Positions 15,689 through 26,775 of a DNA stretch of 43,647 nt are shown here, one piece after another (the stretch's first letter is position 1; each line of letters starts with the position of its first letter). The position numbers were made by a program, and so were the translations under genes. This stretch comes from Bacillus sp. J37 (lineage in GTDB: Bacteria; Bacillota; Bacilli; Bacillales; Bacillaceae). Below the pieces are notes generated by a model that saw nothing but the letters and a program-made list of their open reading frames with translations, was not told where the DNA came from and did not search any database. Where the stretch lies: contig NZ_JAEK01000043.1 of NCBI RefSeq assembly GCF_000518865.1, forward strand, positions 1-43,647. Reading direction: 5' to 3'.

Positions 15689-15859
15689 ATGATGAATAAT
15701 GTGAACCAAGATCTGGGTCATAAAATAGATTTAGTGAGAAGATTAATGATCGCTACTGCCCAGGCAAAAGGAATGAACAATCCTGAAACAATAAAGTACA
15801 GCGAGGAATTAGACAGACTTATACTAGAAACACAGTTACTTTTAAAGTCATGTAGTTAA
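15689..15859 (+). CDS. Spo0E-family aspartyl-phosphate phosphatase
   Basis: 56 residues. The chain has the Spo0E-like two-helix pattern: DLVRRLMIATAQAKGMNNPE, then YSEELDRLILETQLLL, with the S-x-E-L-D signature. These proteins remove phosphate from Spo0A~P and delay sporulation. GGGAGA at 15675-15680 is the ribosome binding site; two adjacent ATGs (15689, 15692) are possible starts. It stands alone, divergent from the ger operon and convergent with methionine gamma-lyase. Two orphan sporulation-type kinases in the same window make a phosphorelay role sensible. Confidence 0.85.
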   Translation: MMNNVNQDLGHKIDLVRRLMIATAQAKGMNNPETIKYSEELDRLILETQLLLKSCS

Positions 15860-15990
15860 TTTATAGGACAGATCCTCTATGAGCAAGCGTCAATCAAGAA
15901 CACCCTGTCCTTCTATTTACTTATGGATGCATAAGTATGTGCCTATAAGTCCTAAAATCTTTCCTATTCTATCTTGTTGTTTTTTCTAAT

Positions 15991-16023
15991 AAACGAGAAA
16001 AACTAGTAGCATGATGCCACTAG
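15991..16023 (-). terminator. Terminator of the methionine gamma-lyase gene
   Basis: Stem CTAGTGGCA / TGCTACTAG (16003-16023, one G-U pair, 3-base loop) followed on the minus strand by TTTTTCTCG, directly after the stop codon. Confidence 0.75.
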
Positions 16024-17208
16024 CTATATATGATTTAATGCTGATTGTATGTCTTCCCAAATATCCTCCCAGGCTTCAAGACCTACAGAGAGTCGCAGCA
16101 ACATATCTGATATCCCCATTTCCTTCCTTATTTGTGCAGGGACAACAGCATGGGTCATTGAAGCAGGATGTTGAATTAATGTTTCTGCATCACCTAGGCT
16201 TACAGCAATGGGTATTAACTTTAAGTGATTCACAAATTTTACAGCATCCTCAAATGTGCCTTTTACTTCGAATGATAGTAAGCCTCCGCCATTTTTCATT
16301 TGTCTTTTCATGATTTGATATTGATAATGATCAGGATCCTTTGGATAATAAATAGCTTTAACCTTTGGATGCTCTTTTAGTTTTATCGCAATTTTTTCTG
16401 CATTCTCACAATGACGATCCATTCTAACAGCCAATGTTTTCAAACCTCTAAGTAGTAACCAGGCATCAAATGGAGAGATAACTCCACCTATATCCTTTTG
16501 TGTAGTCTTTTTTAAGGAATCAATCGTAATTTTGTCCCCTACTACCAGGCCCGCAATAACATCTCCGTGACCACCGATATATTTTGTTCCACTATGGATA
16601 ACCAGATCACATCCAAGCGTAATAGGTGTTTGTAGATATGGAGAACAAAACGTATTATCTACAAACACCTTGATGTTTCGTTCCTTGGCAACCGAGACAA
16701 CCTTTTCTAAATCAATTAAGTTCATTGTAGGGTTCATAGGAGTTTCAATAAATATGCAGCTTGTCGTTTCTTTTATTTGTGAAAGAATATCTTCCTCTGA
16801 AGTTAGCTCAGAAAATGTATGGTCAATTTTGTACTTTTCCTTTAAGAGCTGTAATAAACCGAACGTACATCCATAAATCCCTTTTGAACAAATGATGTGA
16901 TCATTTGCTTTTGTTATGCCGATAAGAACAGCTGAAATAGCAGCCATTCCTGATGAAAACGCCAGGGCAGCTTCTCCACCTTCCAATTGTGCGATTCGTT
17001 CTTCTAATACTGTCACCGTTGGATTACCTAATCTTGAGTAAATATACCCCTCTTCCATGCCTGCAAATCTGTTTGCCCCATGCTCCACTGTGGGAAAGGT
17101 AAATGTTGATGTTTGGTAGATTGGCGGGGTTAAGCTATTTTGATGCTCATTTGGATCATAGCCTGCATGAATTGCCTTAGTGGCAAATCGGTATTCCTTT
17201 TCTTTCAT
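16024..17208 (-). CDS. mgl: Methionine gamma-lyase (Cys/Met metabolism PLP enzyme)
   Basis: 394 residues, the usual length. It cleaves methionine to methanethiol, 2-oxobutyrate and ammonia. The PLP lysine is Lys209 in HSGTKYIGGHGD; phosphate and ring contacts include SSGMAA (85-90) and Asp184 in VDNTFCSPYLQ. IYGCTFG (111-117) has the active-site Cys114 that marks methionine gamma-lyases (Cys116 in Pseudomonas) and is absent from most cystathionine synthases and lyases. It lies 88 bases below the Fpg-like gene on the same strand. Ribosome binding site GGGGGGAAATCCTATG. No S-box lies directly upstream. A broader homocysteine/cystathionine gamma-lyase activity is possible. Confidence 0.85.
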   Translation of the reverse strand: MKEKEYRFATKAIHAGYDPNEHQNSLTPPIYQTSTFTFPTVEHGANRFAGMEEGYIYSRLGNPTVTVLEERIAQLEGGEAALAFSSGMAAISAVLIGITKANDHIICSKGIYGCTFGLLQLLKEKYKIDHTFSELTSEEDILSQIKETTSCIFIETPMNPTMNLIDLEKVVSVAKERNIKVFVDNTFCSPYLQTPITLGCDLVIHSGTKYIGGHGDVIAGLVVGDKITIDSLKKTTQKDIGGVISPFDAWLLLRGLKTLAVRMDRHCENAEKIAIKLKEHPKVKAIYYPKDPDHYQYQIMKRQMKNGGGLLSFEVKGTFEDAVKFVNHLKLIPIAVSLGDAETLIQHPASMTHAVVPAQIRKEMGISDMLLRLSVGLEAWEDIWEDIQSALNHI

Positions 17209-17296
17209 AGGATTTCCCCCCTCTATATAGGATATTGGGAAATGTCCGTATTGGTTCCTATGGTTTATCCCTTAAGGGGTGACGATTTGTTTTCGA

Positions 17297-18106
17297 TCAT
17301 TTTTGACAATGAGGACAGTAAAATGATTTTTTCGAGGAAATCTCTTCTCTAACAATAGTAGAGCTACAGCGAGGACACCGCTCACCTTCCCGATCATAAA
17401 CATAACAATGCTCATTATACTTCCCTGTTAACTCGTCTCCATTAAACACAGGCATTTCGATATATCCGCCATATGTCAAACCTCTATTTAATATCGTTTG
17501 GATCGCATGGAATAGTGAAGCTCTTTCCCTCGATGAAAGTTCATCTCCTGTTCTCATAGGTAACAATTTTGCTTCAAAACAGATTTCATCAGAGTAATGA
17601 TTACCAATACCAGCAATAAACTTTTGATTAACAAGTGTCGACTTTAATGTCCCGCGTTTCTTCTTAAGCTGTTCATCAAATTCTGATAATTGAAAACCCG
17701 GATCAAGGGGTTCAGGACCTAAATCAAGAAATTCCTGTTCAACCTCTTGAGCAGTAAGAAGATGAAGGTACCCTAATCTTAGCCCAATAAAAAACAATTG
17801 GCAGTCGTCAAAGGTGAGGGTGACCTGTTTTGTTCTATCAGGACTGTCATGCTCATTTCCGATATATATGAGCCCTCCCAGCATAAGATGCAGCAATAAA
17901 TGACCACCCGAGTCCAATTTAAAAACCAAATGTTTTGCCCGTCTCTCAACTGCAACTAGCTTTTTCCCTTTTACTTCATCTATAAAAGCAGGAACCGCTT
18001 TATTGATCGACTTCTCTCTCGTCACTTCTACTGACTGAATGGTTTTTCCGACAAGCTTTTTTTCAAAAATCCGTTTATAATTTTCCATCTCAGGTAATTC
18101 AGGCAC
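17297..18106 (-). CDS. Divergent Fpg/Nei-family DNA glycosylase
   Basis: 269 residues of the formamidopyrimidine-DNA glycosylase/endonuclease VIII fold. N-terminal PELPE carries the catalytic Pro2 and Glu3, beta-hairpin Lys is kept in RRAKHLVF, the H2TH region has KFIAGIGNHYSDEIC, and a zinc finger CPRCS ... YCPHCQK closes the chain. Differences from MutM are clear: the DxRRFG loop reads GLRLGYL, HLxMxG reads HLMLGG, and the zinc-finger Arg is Lys. It starts at GTG with AGGGATG upstream. It is probably a second Fpg-like enzyme with changed lesion preference rather than the housekeeping mutM. It is upstream of mgl on the same strand. Confidence 0.82.
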   Translation of the reverse strand: MPELPEMENYKRIFEKKLVGKTIQSVEVTREKSINKAVPAFIDEVKGKKLVAVERRAKHLVFKLDSGGHLLLHLMLGGLIYIGNEHDSPDRTKQVTLTFDDCQLFFIGLRLGYLHLLTAQEVEQEFLDLGPEPLDPGFQLSEFDEQLKKKRGTLKSTLVNQKFIAGIGNHYSDEICFEAKLLPMRTGDELSSRERASLFHAIQTILNRGLTYGGYIEMPVFNGDELTGKYNEHCYVYDREGERCPRCSSTIVREEISSKKSFYCPHCQK

Positions 18107-18178
18107 AAAAACACATCCCTAATACAAAATTTTTTGTTAGTATTTCATATTAAAGATGTAAACATGTACCAAGACTTC

Positions 18179-18796
18179 TTATACTTCATACCTTTCTAAT
18201 TGATAAATTAAAAACCTCTCATTGGCGTTATGCTCATATAGTCCATTTATTTTCACTTCTTCTTTTAATACGAAAGAAGTTTGGTTGTCCAAATAATAAA
18301 GATAGTCTTCTGCTGCATAATATAAAATCAATTCGACTTTACGGTTTCTCTTTTCAACCGATTTTAGAATGTTACGGACTACTTTCATAAAGATTTGAAC
18401 GGAAAAAGGATTAAAAAAATAAAAACGATTGTCTGCTTGGTTTATTGGATATTCCTCTGCTAAACAATGATGAAAAATGATCTGATTGCCATTCCGCTTT
18501 GTTTTCGTGATATAACGGGTACGGTTCTTTACAGCATTTTCATAAAAAAGATGATCCATTTCAACTCCTACAACAGGTGTGTGAAATAAGTAATGGGCAA
18601 ATATCGGTAACCTCCCTTTACCACAACCAAAATCAACTAGGCGATCGCTTTCTGTCAGCTTATAGTGCTGAAATAATTGTTCCAGTCCTTGATATGGAGT
18701 AGGTTCATACCGGTGATAATGAAAGGATTTATGAAATCCTTTTTGTTCATCATCTGTATCAATGTTAAGTAACCTGTCATATGTCCTTTCTGACAT
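18179..18796 (-). CDS. Class I SAM-dependent methyltransferase
   Basis: 205 residues when started at MSERTYD, the ATG placed 7 bases after AAAGGAG; an in-frame TTG 18 bases earlier falls inside the ribosome binding site and is unlikely. SAM-binding motif I is RLVDFGCGKGRLP, followed by acidic VVGVEMD and a late motif FYFFNPFS, which resembles the NPP(Y/F) loop of methyltransferases acting on a planar nitrogen but with NPF. The substrate is not recognisable. It is divergent from the ReoY-like gene; its 5' leader contains copy B of the hairpin element. Confidence 0.75.
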   Translation of the reverse strand: MSERTYDRLLNIDTDDEQKGFHKSFHYHRYEPTPYQGLEQLFQHYKLTESDRLVDFGCGKGRLPIFAHYLFHTPVVGVEMDHLFYENAVKNRTRYITKTKRNGNQIIFHHCLAEEYPINQADNRFYFFNPFSVQIFMKVVRNILKSVEKRNRKVELILYYAAEDYLYYLDNQTSFVLKEEVKINGLYEHNANERFLIYQLERYEV

Positions 18797-18831
18797 TCGT
18801 TTTCTCCTTTCCAACAGTATGTTATGATTAG

Positions 18832-18920
18832 AAAAACAAGACTTTCCGCCAAGAATGGCAGATGTCGACGTCTTTTCTTAAACTTTCATCCTTTAAACTT
18901 AGTTAATGTATAAAAAAAAG
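18832..18920. repeat. Hairpin-containing dispersed element, copy B
   Basis: AAGAC ... GCCA-AGAA-TGGC ... GTCTT nested pairing at about 18839-18876 is followed by TTTTCTTAAACTTTCATCC and TTTAAACTTA, closely matching the segment after the hairpin of copy A (6650-6745). On the minus strand the hairpin is followed by GTTTTTC and lies just upstream of the methyltransferase ribosome binding site, so it could act as a leader terminator there. Confidence 0.5.
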
Positions 18921-18942
18921 ATTGATAGTTAGGTGGGCTATA

Positions 18943-19464
18943 ATGAATTGGATATCAACCACTAAAAAAGGTGAATTTCTAAAATGGTTTTTAGACCATC
19001 ATCAATTAAAAAACAAGGAAGCGCGGAGACTCATTGAATATATTCAAAAGAATCATCATCTCCTCAAGAATCTATCTTTTACCGAAACAGTACACCCTAA
19101 AGAACGCACTATCATGATCTCCAGTATTAGTTCTGATGAACCCGGCTTCCACTACTATTCCAATGGCTTCAAAACCGATGATGTTTCAAGAGCTTTTGGT
19201 TCGTTAATGAATAACCCGGCAGATAAGATATATTTCATTCTTCACTATTTTGGGAAACATACTGACCATCGTTATACACAACTTGTTGAAACACATCGCA
19301 TTCATTCTATCAAACAATTTGAGCAATCTGAAAAAGACGCAAAAGCTACCGATCTGGTTGTTGAAATTGCTTTACTAAAAAGTCAAATTAATAAGGCACT
19401 TGATGATCGGAACGAAGAGCTTTTCCATGAGTTAGTAAAAAAACTGAAGGAGATACAAAAATAA
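18943..19464 (+). CDS. ReoY/YpiB-like protein (UPF0302 plus IDEAL domain)
   Basis: 173 residues when started at MNWIS, the ATG after AGGTGG. The N-terminal part (to about 125) resembles UPF0302 (FLKWFLDHHQLKNKEARRLIEYI). The C-terminal part (about 135-173) looks like an IDEAL domain: LLKSQINKALDDRNEELFHELVKKLKEI. YpiB/ReoY in Firmicutes helps ClpCP degrade MurA and so tunes peptidoglycan synthesis. The neighbours differ from the usual ypiB locus, so this may be a paralogue rather than ReoY itself. A bidirectional terminator follows at once. Confidence 0.7.
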   Translation: MNWISTTKKGEFLKWFLDHHQLKNKEARRLIEYIQKNHHLLKNLSFTETVHPKERTIMISSISSDEPGFHYYSNGFKTDDVSRAFGSLMNNPADKIYFILHYFGKHTDHRYTQLVETHRIHSIKQFEQSEKDAKATDLVVEIALLKSQINKALDDRNEELFHELVKKLKEIQK

Positions 19465-19492
19465 CCGCATAGATTCTTATCTATGCGGTTAT
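19461..19492. terminator. Bidirectional terminator between convergent genes
   Basis: 12-bp stem ATAACCGCATAG / CTATGCGGTTAT, loop ATTCTTAT, with T residues on both strands. It overlaps the stop of the ReoY-like gene and abuts the kinase stop at 19494. Confidence 0.88.
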
Positions 19493-19493
19493 T

Positions 19494-20729
19494 TTATACA
19501 AATTCCCTTTTTAATAACGGTTGTGTCATTGTAGGGATCACGATTTCTATTGTTGTGCCTTTGTTTACTTCACTATGTATCGATAACTGTCCCTTATGTG
19601 ATTCAATGATCTTATAACAGGTCATGAGTCCTAAACCGGTTCCTTTTTCTTTCGTGGTATAAAATGGTTCACCTAGTGTAGGAATTCGCTCAGGAGAAAT
19701 ACCTACTCCCTCATCAATTACCTGAATAACAATGGTACCTTTTTCATTTCCCTTCATCTTCAGATAGATATTTCCTCCATCAGGCATCGCTTCAATTGCA
19801 TTTTTAAACAGATTTAAAAATACCTGCTTTAATTGTGCTTCTTCACAACAAATCATAGGTAAATCCGAGTCAGCCTCTGAAAAGATTTGCACATTATTTA
19901 ATATGGATTGTGTACTCATTAATGTAATCACATCTTTAATTAACTCATTAAGATCCTTTTCAACGAAAATGGAGGCACTTGGTTTGGAAAGGACAAGGAA
20001 TTCGCCGACTATTGCATTAATACGATCAAGCTCTGACAACACAATATTATAATATTCTTCTTGTAGATGGTTTGATTTAAACAATTGAATAAATCCCTTT
20101 ATGGATGTAAGCGGATTTCGTATTTCATGAGCAATTCCAGCTGCCATTTGACCTAACAACGCCAGTTTTTCAGACTTTAGCAACAGCTTTTCTGTTTGTT
20201 CCTTCTTTTCTGTAATATCCTTACCAATTGTTAAGATTGCTTCACTTTTTCCATACGAGATGTTCATCGATGAACCTACAAAGAAAAATGTTGTTCCATC
20301 CCCTCGCATTAATTCATATTCAATGCAACTCAATGGAGAATTTTTCTTTTTAATCATTTTGATTCTTTCTTCAGCACGTCCTGTGTACTTTGGAACTATG
20401 AAATCCAGGATTGAACGATAAATCAAATCTTCTCTACTTCCAGCCCCTATCATCTTCACAGCTGCATAGTTCACATAACAAATTTTAAAATTGTCATGAA
20501 TAATAATCGATTCTGGAAATGAATCGATCAGCTTTTTATAACTTTCATCCTTTAGCTTTGCTTTTTTTGCATAAAATCTCGCTAAGTCATACTGTCTTCC
20601 TACGAAAAATGCAATAATTGTAAACATAAAAAAATCCACTGTAAAAAATGGTTCCTGTTCCATAACTGTTTGATAGGCTGTAAACAATATCGATATTAAC
20701 ACCAGAATTATTTGTCCTGATCGATTCAT
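19494..20729 (-). CDS. PAS-domain sensor histidine kinase (sporulation-kinase-like, orphan)
   Basis: 411 residues. Two N-terminal membrane helices (about 5-22 and 30-47) with a very short outer loop come first. A PAS domain (about 62-175) begins SFPESIIIHDNFKICYVNYAAV. HisKA carries AAGIAHEIRNPLTSIKGFIQL, and HATPase has NLFKNAIEAMPDGG, DEGVGISPERI and GTGLGL. No response-regulator gene is adjacent. The layout resembles KinB/KinE-type kinases that phosphorylate Spo0F, and the PAS suggests an internal signal. A minus-strand extended -10 TGCTATGAT at 20762-20770 is a plausible promoter. Confidence 0.88.
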   Translation of the reverse strand: MNRSGQIILVLISILFTAYQTVMEQEPFFTVDFFMFTIIAFFVGRQYDLARFYAKKAKLKDESYKKLIDSFPESIIIHDNFKICYVNYAAVKMIGAGSREDLIYRSILDFIVPKYTGRAEERIKMIKKKNSPLSCIEYELMRGDGTTFFFVGSSMNISYGKSEAILTIGKDITEKKEQTEKLLLKSEKLALLGQMAAGIAHEIRNPLTSIKGFIQLFKSNHLQEEYYNIVLSELDRINAIVGEFLVLSKPSASIFVEKDLNELIKDVITLMSTQSILNNVQIFSEADSDLPMICCEEAQLKQVFLNLFKNAIEAMPDGGNIYLKMKGNEKGTIVIQVIDEGVGISPERIPTLGEPFYTTKEKGTGLGLMTCYKIIESHKGQLSIHSEVNKGTTIEIVIPTMTQPLLKREFV

Positions 20730-20907
20730 CCCGTTATCCTCTTCACCTAGATTTTTCTTTCATCATAGCATATTTGAACTAGAATTTTATCCCAAATGGA
20801 AAAATTTAATAAACTCTATGTGAGAGTATCTACCTATCTATTAATTGACAGGATTAAGGGTATTAGCTGCCGGTGGATTCTTCTTTATTAAAGTCAAATA
20901 ATTGCTA

Positions 20908-20940
20908 AAAGGGCTGTCACACATGTGTGACAGCCTTTTA
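20908..20940 (-). terminator. Terminator of ganB
   Basis: 24-bp perfect palindrome with arms GGCTGTCACACA (20912-20923) and TGTGTGACAGCC (20924-20935), flanked by AAAAG and CTTTTA. It is located 13 bases after the galactanase stop and could work in both directions. Confidence 0.75.
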
Positions 20941-20952
20941 AGTACCTACTCT

Positions 20953-23700
<2,748 letters not shown>

Positions 23701-23728
23701 TCATCTCCCTAGTAAACTATCAGTTAAT

Positions 23729-23742
23729 AGTAAGCGCTTCCT
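23729..23742 (-). promoter_or_regulatory. cre-like site upstream of ganB
   Basis: AGTAAGCGCTTCCT contains the cre core AAGCGCTT, 35 bases before the ganB start. Binding by CcpA would allow separate glucose repression of the galactanase. Confidence 0.5.
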
Positions 23743-23783
23743 CGAATGTGCTCAACACTGATGAAATTAAGGCATAGAGAAGG

Positions 23784-23808
23784 ACGAGAATGATCAAGTC
23801 ATTCTCGT
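23784..23808. terminator. Hairpin between ganA and ganB
   Basis: Perfect 10-bp stem ACGAGAATGA / TCATTCTCGT with loop TCAAG. The T-run on the minus side (CCTTCTC) is weak, so it may be partial termination or mRNA protection after ganA. Confidence 0.5.
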
Positions 23809-23832
23809 TCTCTTTTGTTGTTTCATTTCGTT

Positions 23833-25893
23833 TTACTTAGATTTTTCCAGAATTCTTACTTCATATACATCCAGTGTCAGATCCCCTGTGACTTCTTCAC
23901 CACTCACCAAGTCCTTAACCTTATAATCAAGACTGATAGGTTGTTTCTCCTCAGTAAAGTTCATCACAAACAGGTAATCACTTTCAGGTGCCTGCCTCAC
24001 TTGCACAGATACACCTTTACCATGTTTTACTGTATGAACAGGTTTAAGCTGAAGCTCATCTATTAGCTCTTGGTAAAAGTCATGATGGAATTGTTCATTT
24101 AAACGGCCGCCAATATAGTAGGATGCACCGTTACCAAAGTTGTTGCTCGTTACAGCAGGTGTCGTTGCATAGAAATCTTCTTCATATGTTCCATCAACAG
24201 TTGCCGTATTCACATCAATGACAGTTGCATAATCCTTCAATTCGTAGGATTGATTACGATACATGACACGGTTACGATTCTTCGGATATAATGTGTCTGT
24301 TTCAACAGGCTTTATTCCAAATACCTCTTGTAAATCTTTGTGCCATCCACCTAAGTATGTGAGATCATGCTCATTCACAATACCACTGATATAGGTCATG
24401 ACTAATTTTCCGCCATGTTGTACAAAAGTTTTCAAACGAGCAATCGTTTCTTCACTTACTAAATAGAGCATCGGTACAATTAACAATTTATAATCAGCAA
24501 AATCCTGTTCCTTTGTAATAACATCCACAGGGATATCCTTTTCCCAGAATGGTCGATAATGCTGCTGTAATGTCTGTGGATACTGCTTTGTTTTTAAACC
24601 ATATCCCTGCGCATCGTTGATAGCCCAATTGCTTTCCCAATCATAAAGGATGGCAACATCTGCAGGACGATTTGTCCCCACAACATCAGATAACTTTTCT
24701 AACGTCTTCCCAACCTTCGCTACCTCTTTAAATACACGGTTTTCTGAGCTATTGTCATGATCAACAACAGCACCGTGGAATTTCTCCGATGATCCGCGTG
24801 ACTTTCTCCATTGGAAATACAATATACTATCAGAGCCATGTGAAATCATTTGCATTGAGGAAAGCAAATGCATTCCCGGACGTTTTGCTTTATTCACTTC
24901 ATGCCAGTTCACACCACTTGGCGTTGATTCCATTAATAAGAACGGTTGTTGCTTTAGGCTTCTGTATAAATCATTAATAAAGCCTACTTTCATTGCTAAA
25001 TCTGCTGTGCTTTCCCAATCATTATGCCAAGCAGGATAGGCATCCCAACTAATGACATCCAGATGTTTAGCGAACTTACTATAATCAAGTGACTGAAATG
25101 GAATCAGGTCAAATGTATCTGCCATAAAGTTTGTTGTGATCGGAATTTGCGGTGTTAATTCTCTTAACGGCACAATTTCATTTTTATAAAAATCAATGGT
25201 TTGATCTGTTACAAATCGACGCCAATCTAAATTCAAGCCATGCACAGCACTTTCACCAATAGGAGATGGTGATTCAATTTGTGACCAATCACTGTACGTA
25301 TGACTCCAGAACGGGCCCCACCATGCATCGTTTAATGCTTTAAGGTCATTGTTATATTTTTCTTTTAGCCAATGGCGAAAAGCGCGTTGACACTTATGAC
25401 AATGACATTCCCCACCATATTCATTCGAGATATGCCACATCAACAATCCTGGATGATTTCCATACCTTTCAGCTAACAGACGATTCATTTGCCCAGTTTT
25501 CTCACGATAAACTTCAGAGGTAAAACAGTGATTATGTCTTCCACCGTGAAGCTGTTTCACTCTGCTGCCATTCACACGTAGAACTTCAGGATATTTCTGA
25601 GACATCCATGCAGGACGGGCACCACTCGGAGTAGCTAAGATGACACGGCCTCCAATTCCATGGATGTTTTCAAAAATTTGATCTAACCACTCAAAGTTAT
25701 AAACTCCTTCTTCCGGTTCAAGTGCACTCCATGCAAAGATACCGACAGAAAACGTATTTGTATGTGAAAGCTTCATCAACTCAATATCATCTGCTAAGAT
25801 GTCGGGTCTATCTAACCACTGATCAGGGTTATAGTCTCCGCCGTGAAGCATAAAGTTTGCTTTTGTTGTATAAGTCTTTTCAATCTTTGACAT
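23833..25893 (-). CDS. ganA: Intracellular beta-galactosidase GH42, galacto-oligosaccharide hydrolase
   Basis: 686 residues, normal for GH42. Acid/base Glu158 sits in WHISNEYGG and nucleophile Glu322 in LLMESTPSG. Zinc-cluster cysteines Cys123, Cys163, Cys165 and Cys168 (GECHCHKC) are present. There is no signal peptide, so it acts in the cytoplasm on the galacto-oligosaccharides imported by GanSPQ. Ribosome binding site GAGGGAGAG. It lies 27 bases after ganQ in the same operon. The order ganS-P-Q-A-B is as in B. subtilis. Confidence 0.94.
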   Translation of the reverse strand: MSKIEKTYTTKANFMLHGGDYNPDQWLDRPDILADDIELMKLSHTNTFSVGIFAWSALEPEEGVYNFEWLDQIFENIHGIGGRVILATPSGARPAWMSQKYPEVLRVNGSRVKQLHGGRHNHCFTSEVYREKTGQMNRLLAERYGNHPGLLMWHISNEYGGECHCHKCQRAFRHWLKEKYNNDLKALNDAWWGPFWSHTYSDWSQIESPSPIGESAVHGLNLDWRRFVTDQTIDFYKNEIVPLRELTPQIPITTNFMADTFDLIPFQSLDYSKFAKHLDVISWDAYPAWHNDWESTADLAMKVGFINDLYRSLKQQPFLLMESTPSGVNWHEVNKAKRPGMHLLSSMQMISHGSDSILYFQWRKSRGSSEKFHGAVVDHDNSSENRVFKEVAKVGKTLEKLSDVVGTNRPADVAILYDWESNWAINDAQGYGLKTKQYPQTLQQHYRPFWEKDIPVDVITKEQDFADYKLLIVPMLYLVSEETIARLKTFVQHGGKLVMTYISGIVNEHDLTYLGGWHKDLQEVFGIKPVETDTLYPKNRNRVMYRNQSYELKDYATVIDVNTATVDGTYEEDFYATTPAVTSNNFGNGASYYIGGRLNEQFHHDFYQELIDELQLKPVHTVKHGKGVSVQVRQAPESDYLFVMNFTEEKQPISLDYKVKDLVSGEEVTGDLTLDVYEVRILEKSK

Positions 25894-25920
25894 AATTCTC
25901 TCCCTCTAAAAAGAAATTCC

Positions 25921-26772
25921 TTATCCTTTTGTTCCACCTGCTGTTAAACCTGATACAAAGTTCTTTTGTAAAAGAATAAAGATAATGGCGATTGGAATAC
26001 TAATTAAAATGGCTCCTGCCGCAAACGTCGTATAGCTTGCTCCCATTACATCGTTAACTAAGTTATATAAACCGATTGGTAATGTATAAGCTTCAGGAGA
26101 TCTCAAAATGGTAGAAGAAAGCACAAAATCTCCTAATGGACCAGTAAATCCATTCATCGCAACTACTGCTATCATTGGTCTTGATAATGGCATAATAATT
26201 TGCCAGAAAATTCTTGTATTGCTTGCCCCATCAATCATGGCACTTTCATCCAAATCTCTTGGAATCGAATCCATATAGCCCTTCATCAAATACGTATTCA
26301 TTGGGATTTGCCCACCGATATAAAGAAGAATTAATAACCAATGGCTATTCATCATTCCTAAAATCTGCGCAAGGACAAATAACGCAATTAACGCTGAAAA
26401 TTGTGGAATCATTTGCAACAATAAAAATAGTGTTAAGGCGTTTTTTCTTCCTTTAAAACGGAAGCGTGAAAAGGCATATGCAGTAAATGAAACACTTAGA
26501 ATCGTTCCAATCATTGTAAAGACACTAATTTTCAAGGAATTTAAATACCACTGTCCATATTGCAAGCTTTCTTTTCCTGCAAACAATTCCTTATAGTGAT
26601 CCAGAGTTGGATTTTCCGGTATAATTGATGTACTAATTAAACTATTACCTGGATTGAAGCTTGCACCAACTGTCCAAAGTAAGGGATAAATGATGATAAC
26701 AGTCATAAACGCTAAAATTGTGTAAGAAATTAGGAGACTGATCAATTTTTTTCTCTTCATGTTTGTCAACAT
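25921..26772 (-). CDS. ganQ: Galacto-oligosaccharide ABC transporter permease GanQ
   Basis: 283 residues started at the ATG of MLTNMKRKK (a GTG one codon earlier is also possible). Six membrane helices of the MalG class; the EAA loop is DLDESAMIDGASNTRIFWQIIMPLSRP, which contacts the ATPase. The C-terminus NFVSGLTAGGTKG is typical of MalG-type permeases. The start directly follows the ganP stop. No ATPase gene occurs in the cluster; in B. subtilis MsmX energises this system. Confidence 0.92.
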   Translation of the reverse strand: MLTNMKRKKLISLLISYTILAFMTVIIIYPLLWTVGASFNPGNSLISTSIIPENPTLDHYKELFAGKESLQYGQWYLNSLKISVFTMIGTILSVSFTAYAFSRFRFKGRKNALTLFLLLQMIPQFSALIALFVLAQILGMMNSHWLLILLYIGGQIPMNTYLMKGYMDSIPRDLDESAMIDGASNTRIFWQIIMPLSRPMIAVVAMNGFTGPLGDFVLSSTILRSPEAYTLPIGLYNLVNDVMGASYTTFAAGAILISIPIAIIFILLQKNFVSGLTAGGTKG

Positions 26773-26775
26773 CAC

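Noticed and set aside
18796-18814. Longer methyltransferase starting at TTG (18814)
   Set aside because: The TTG falls inside the AAAGGAG ribosome binding region that serves the ATG at 18796.
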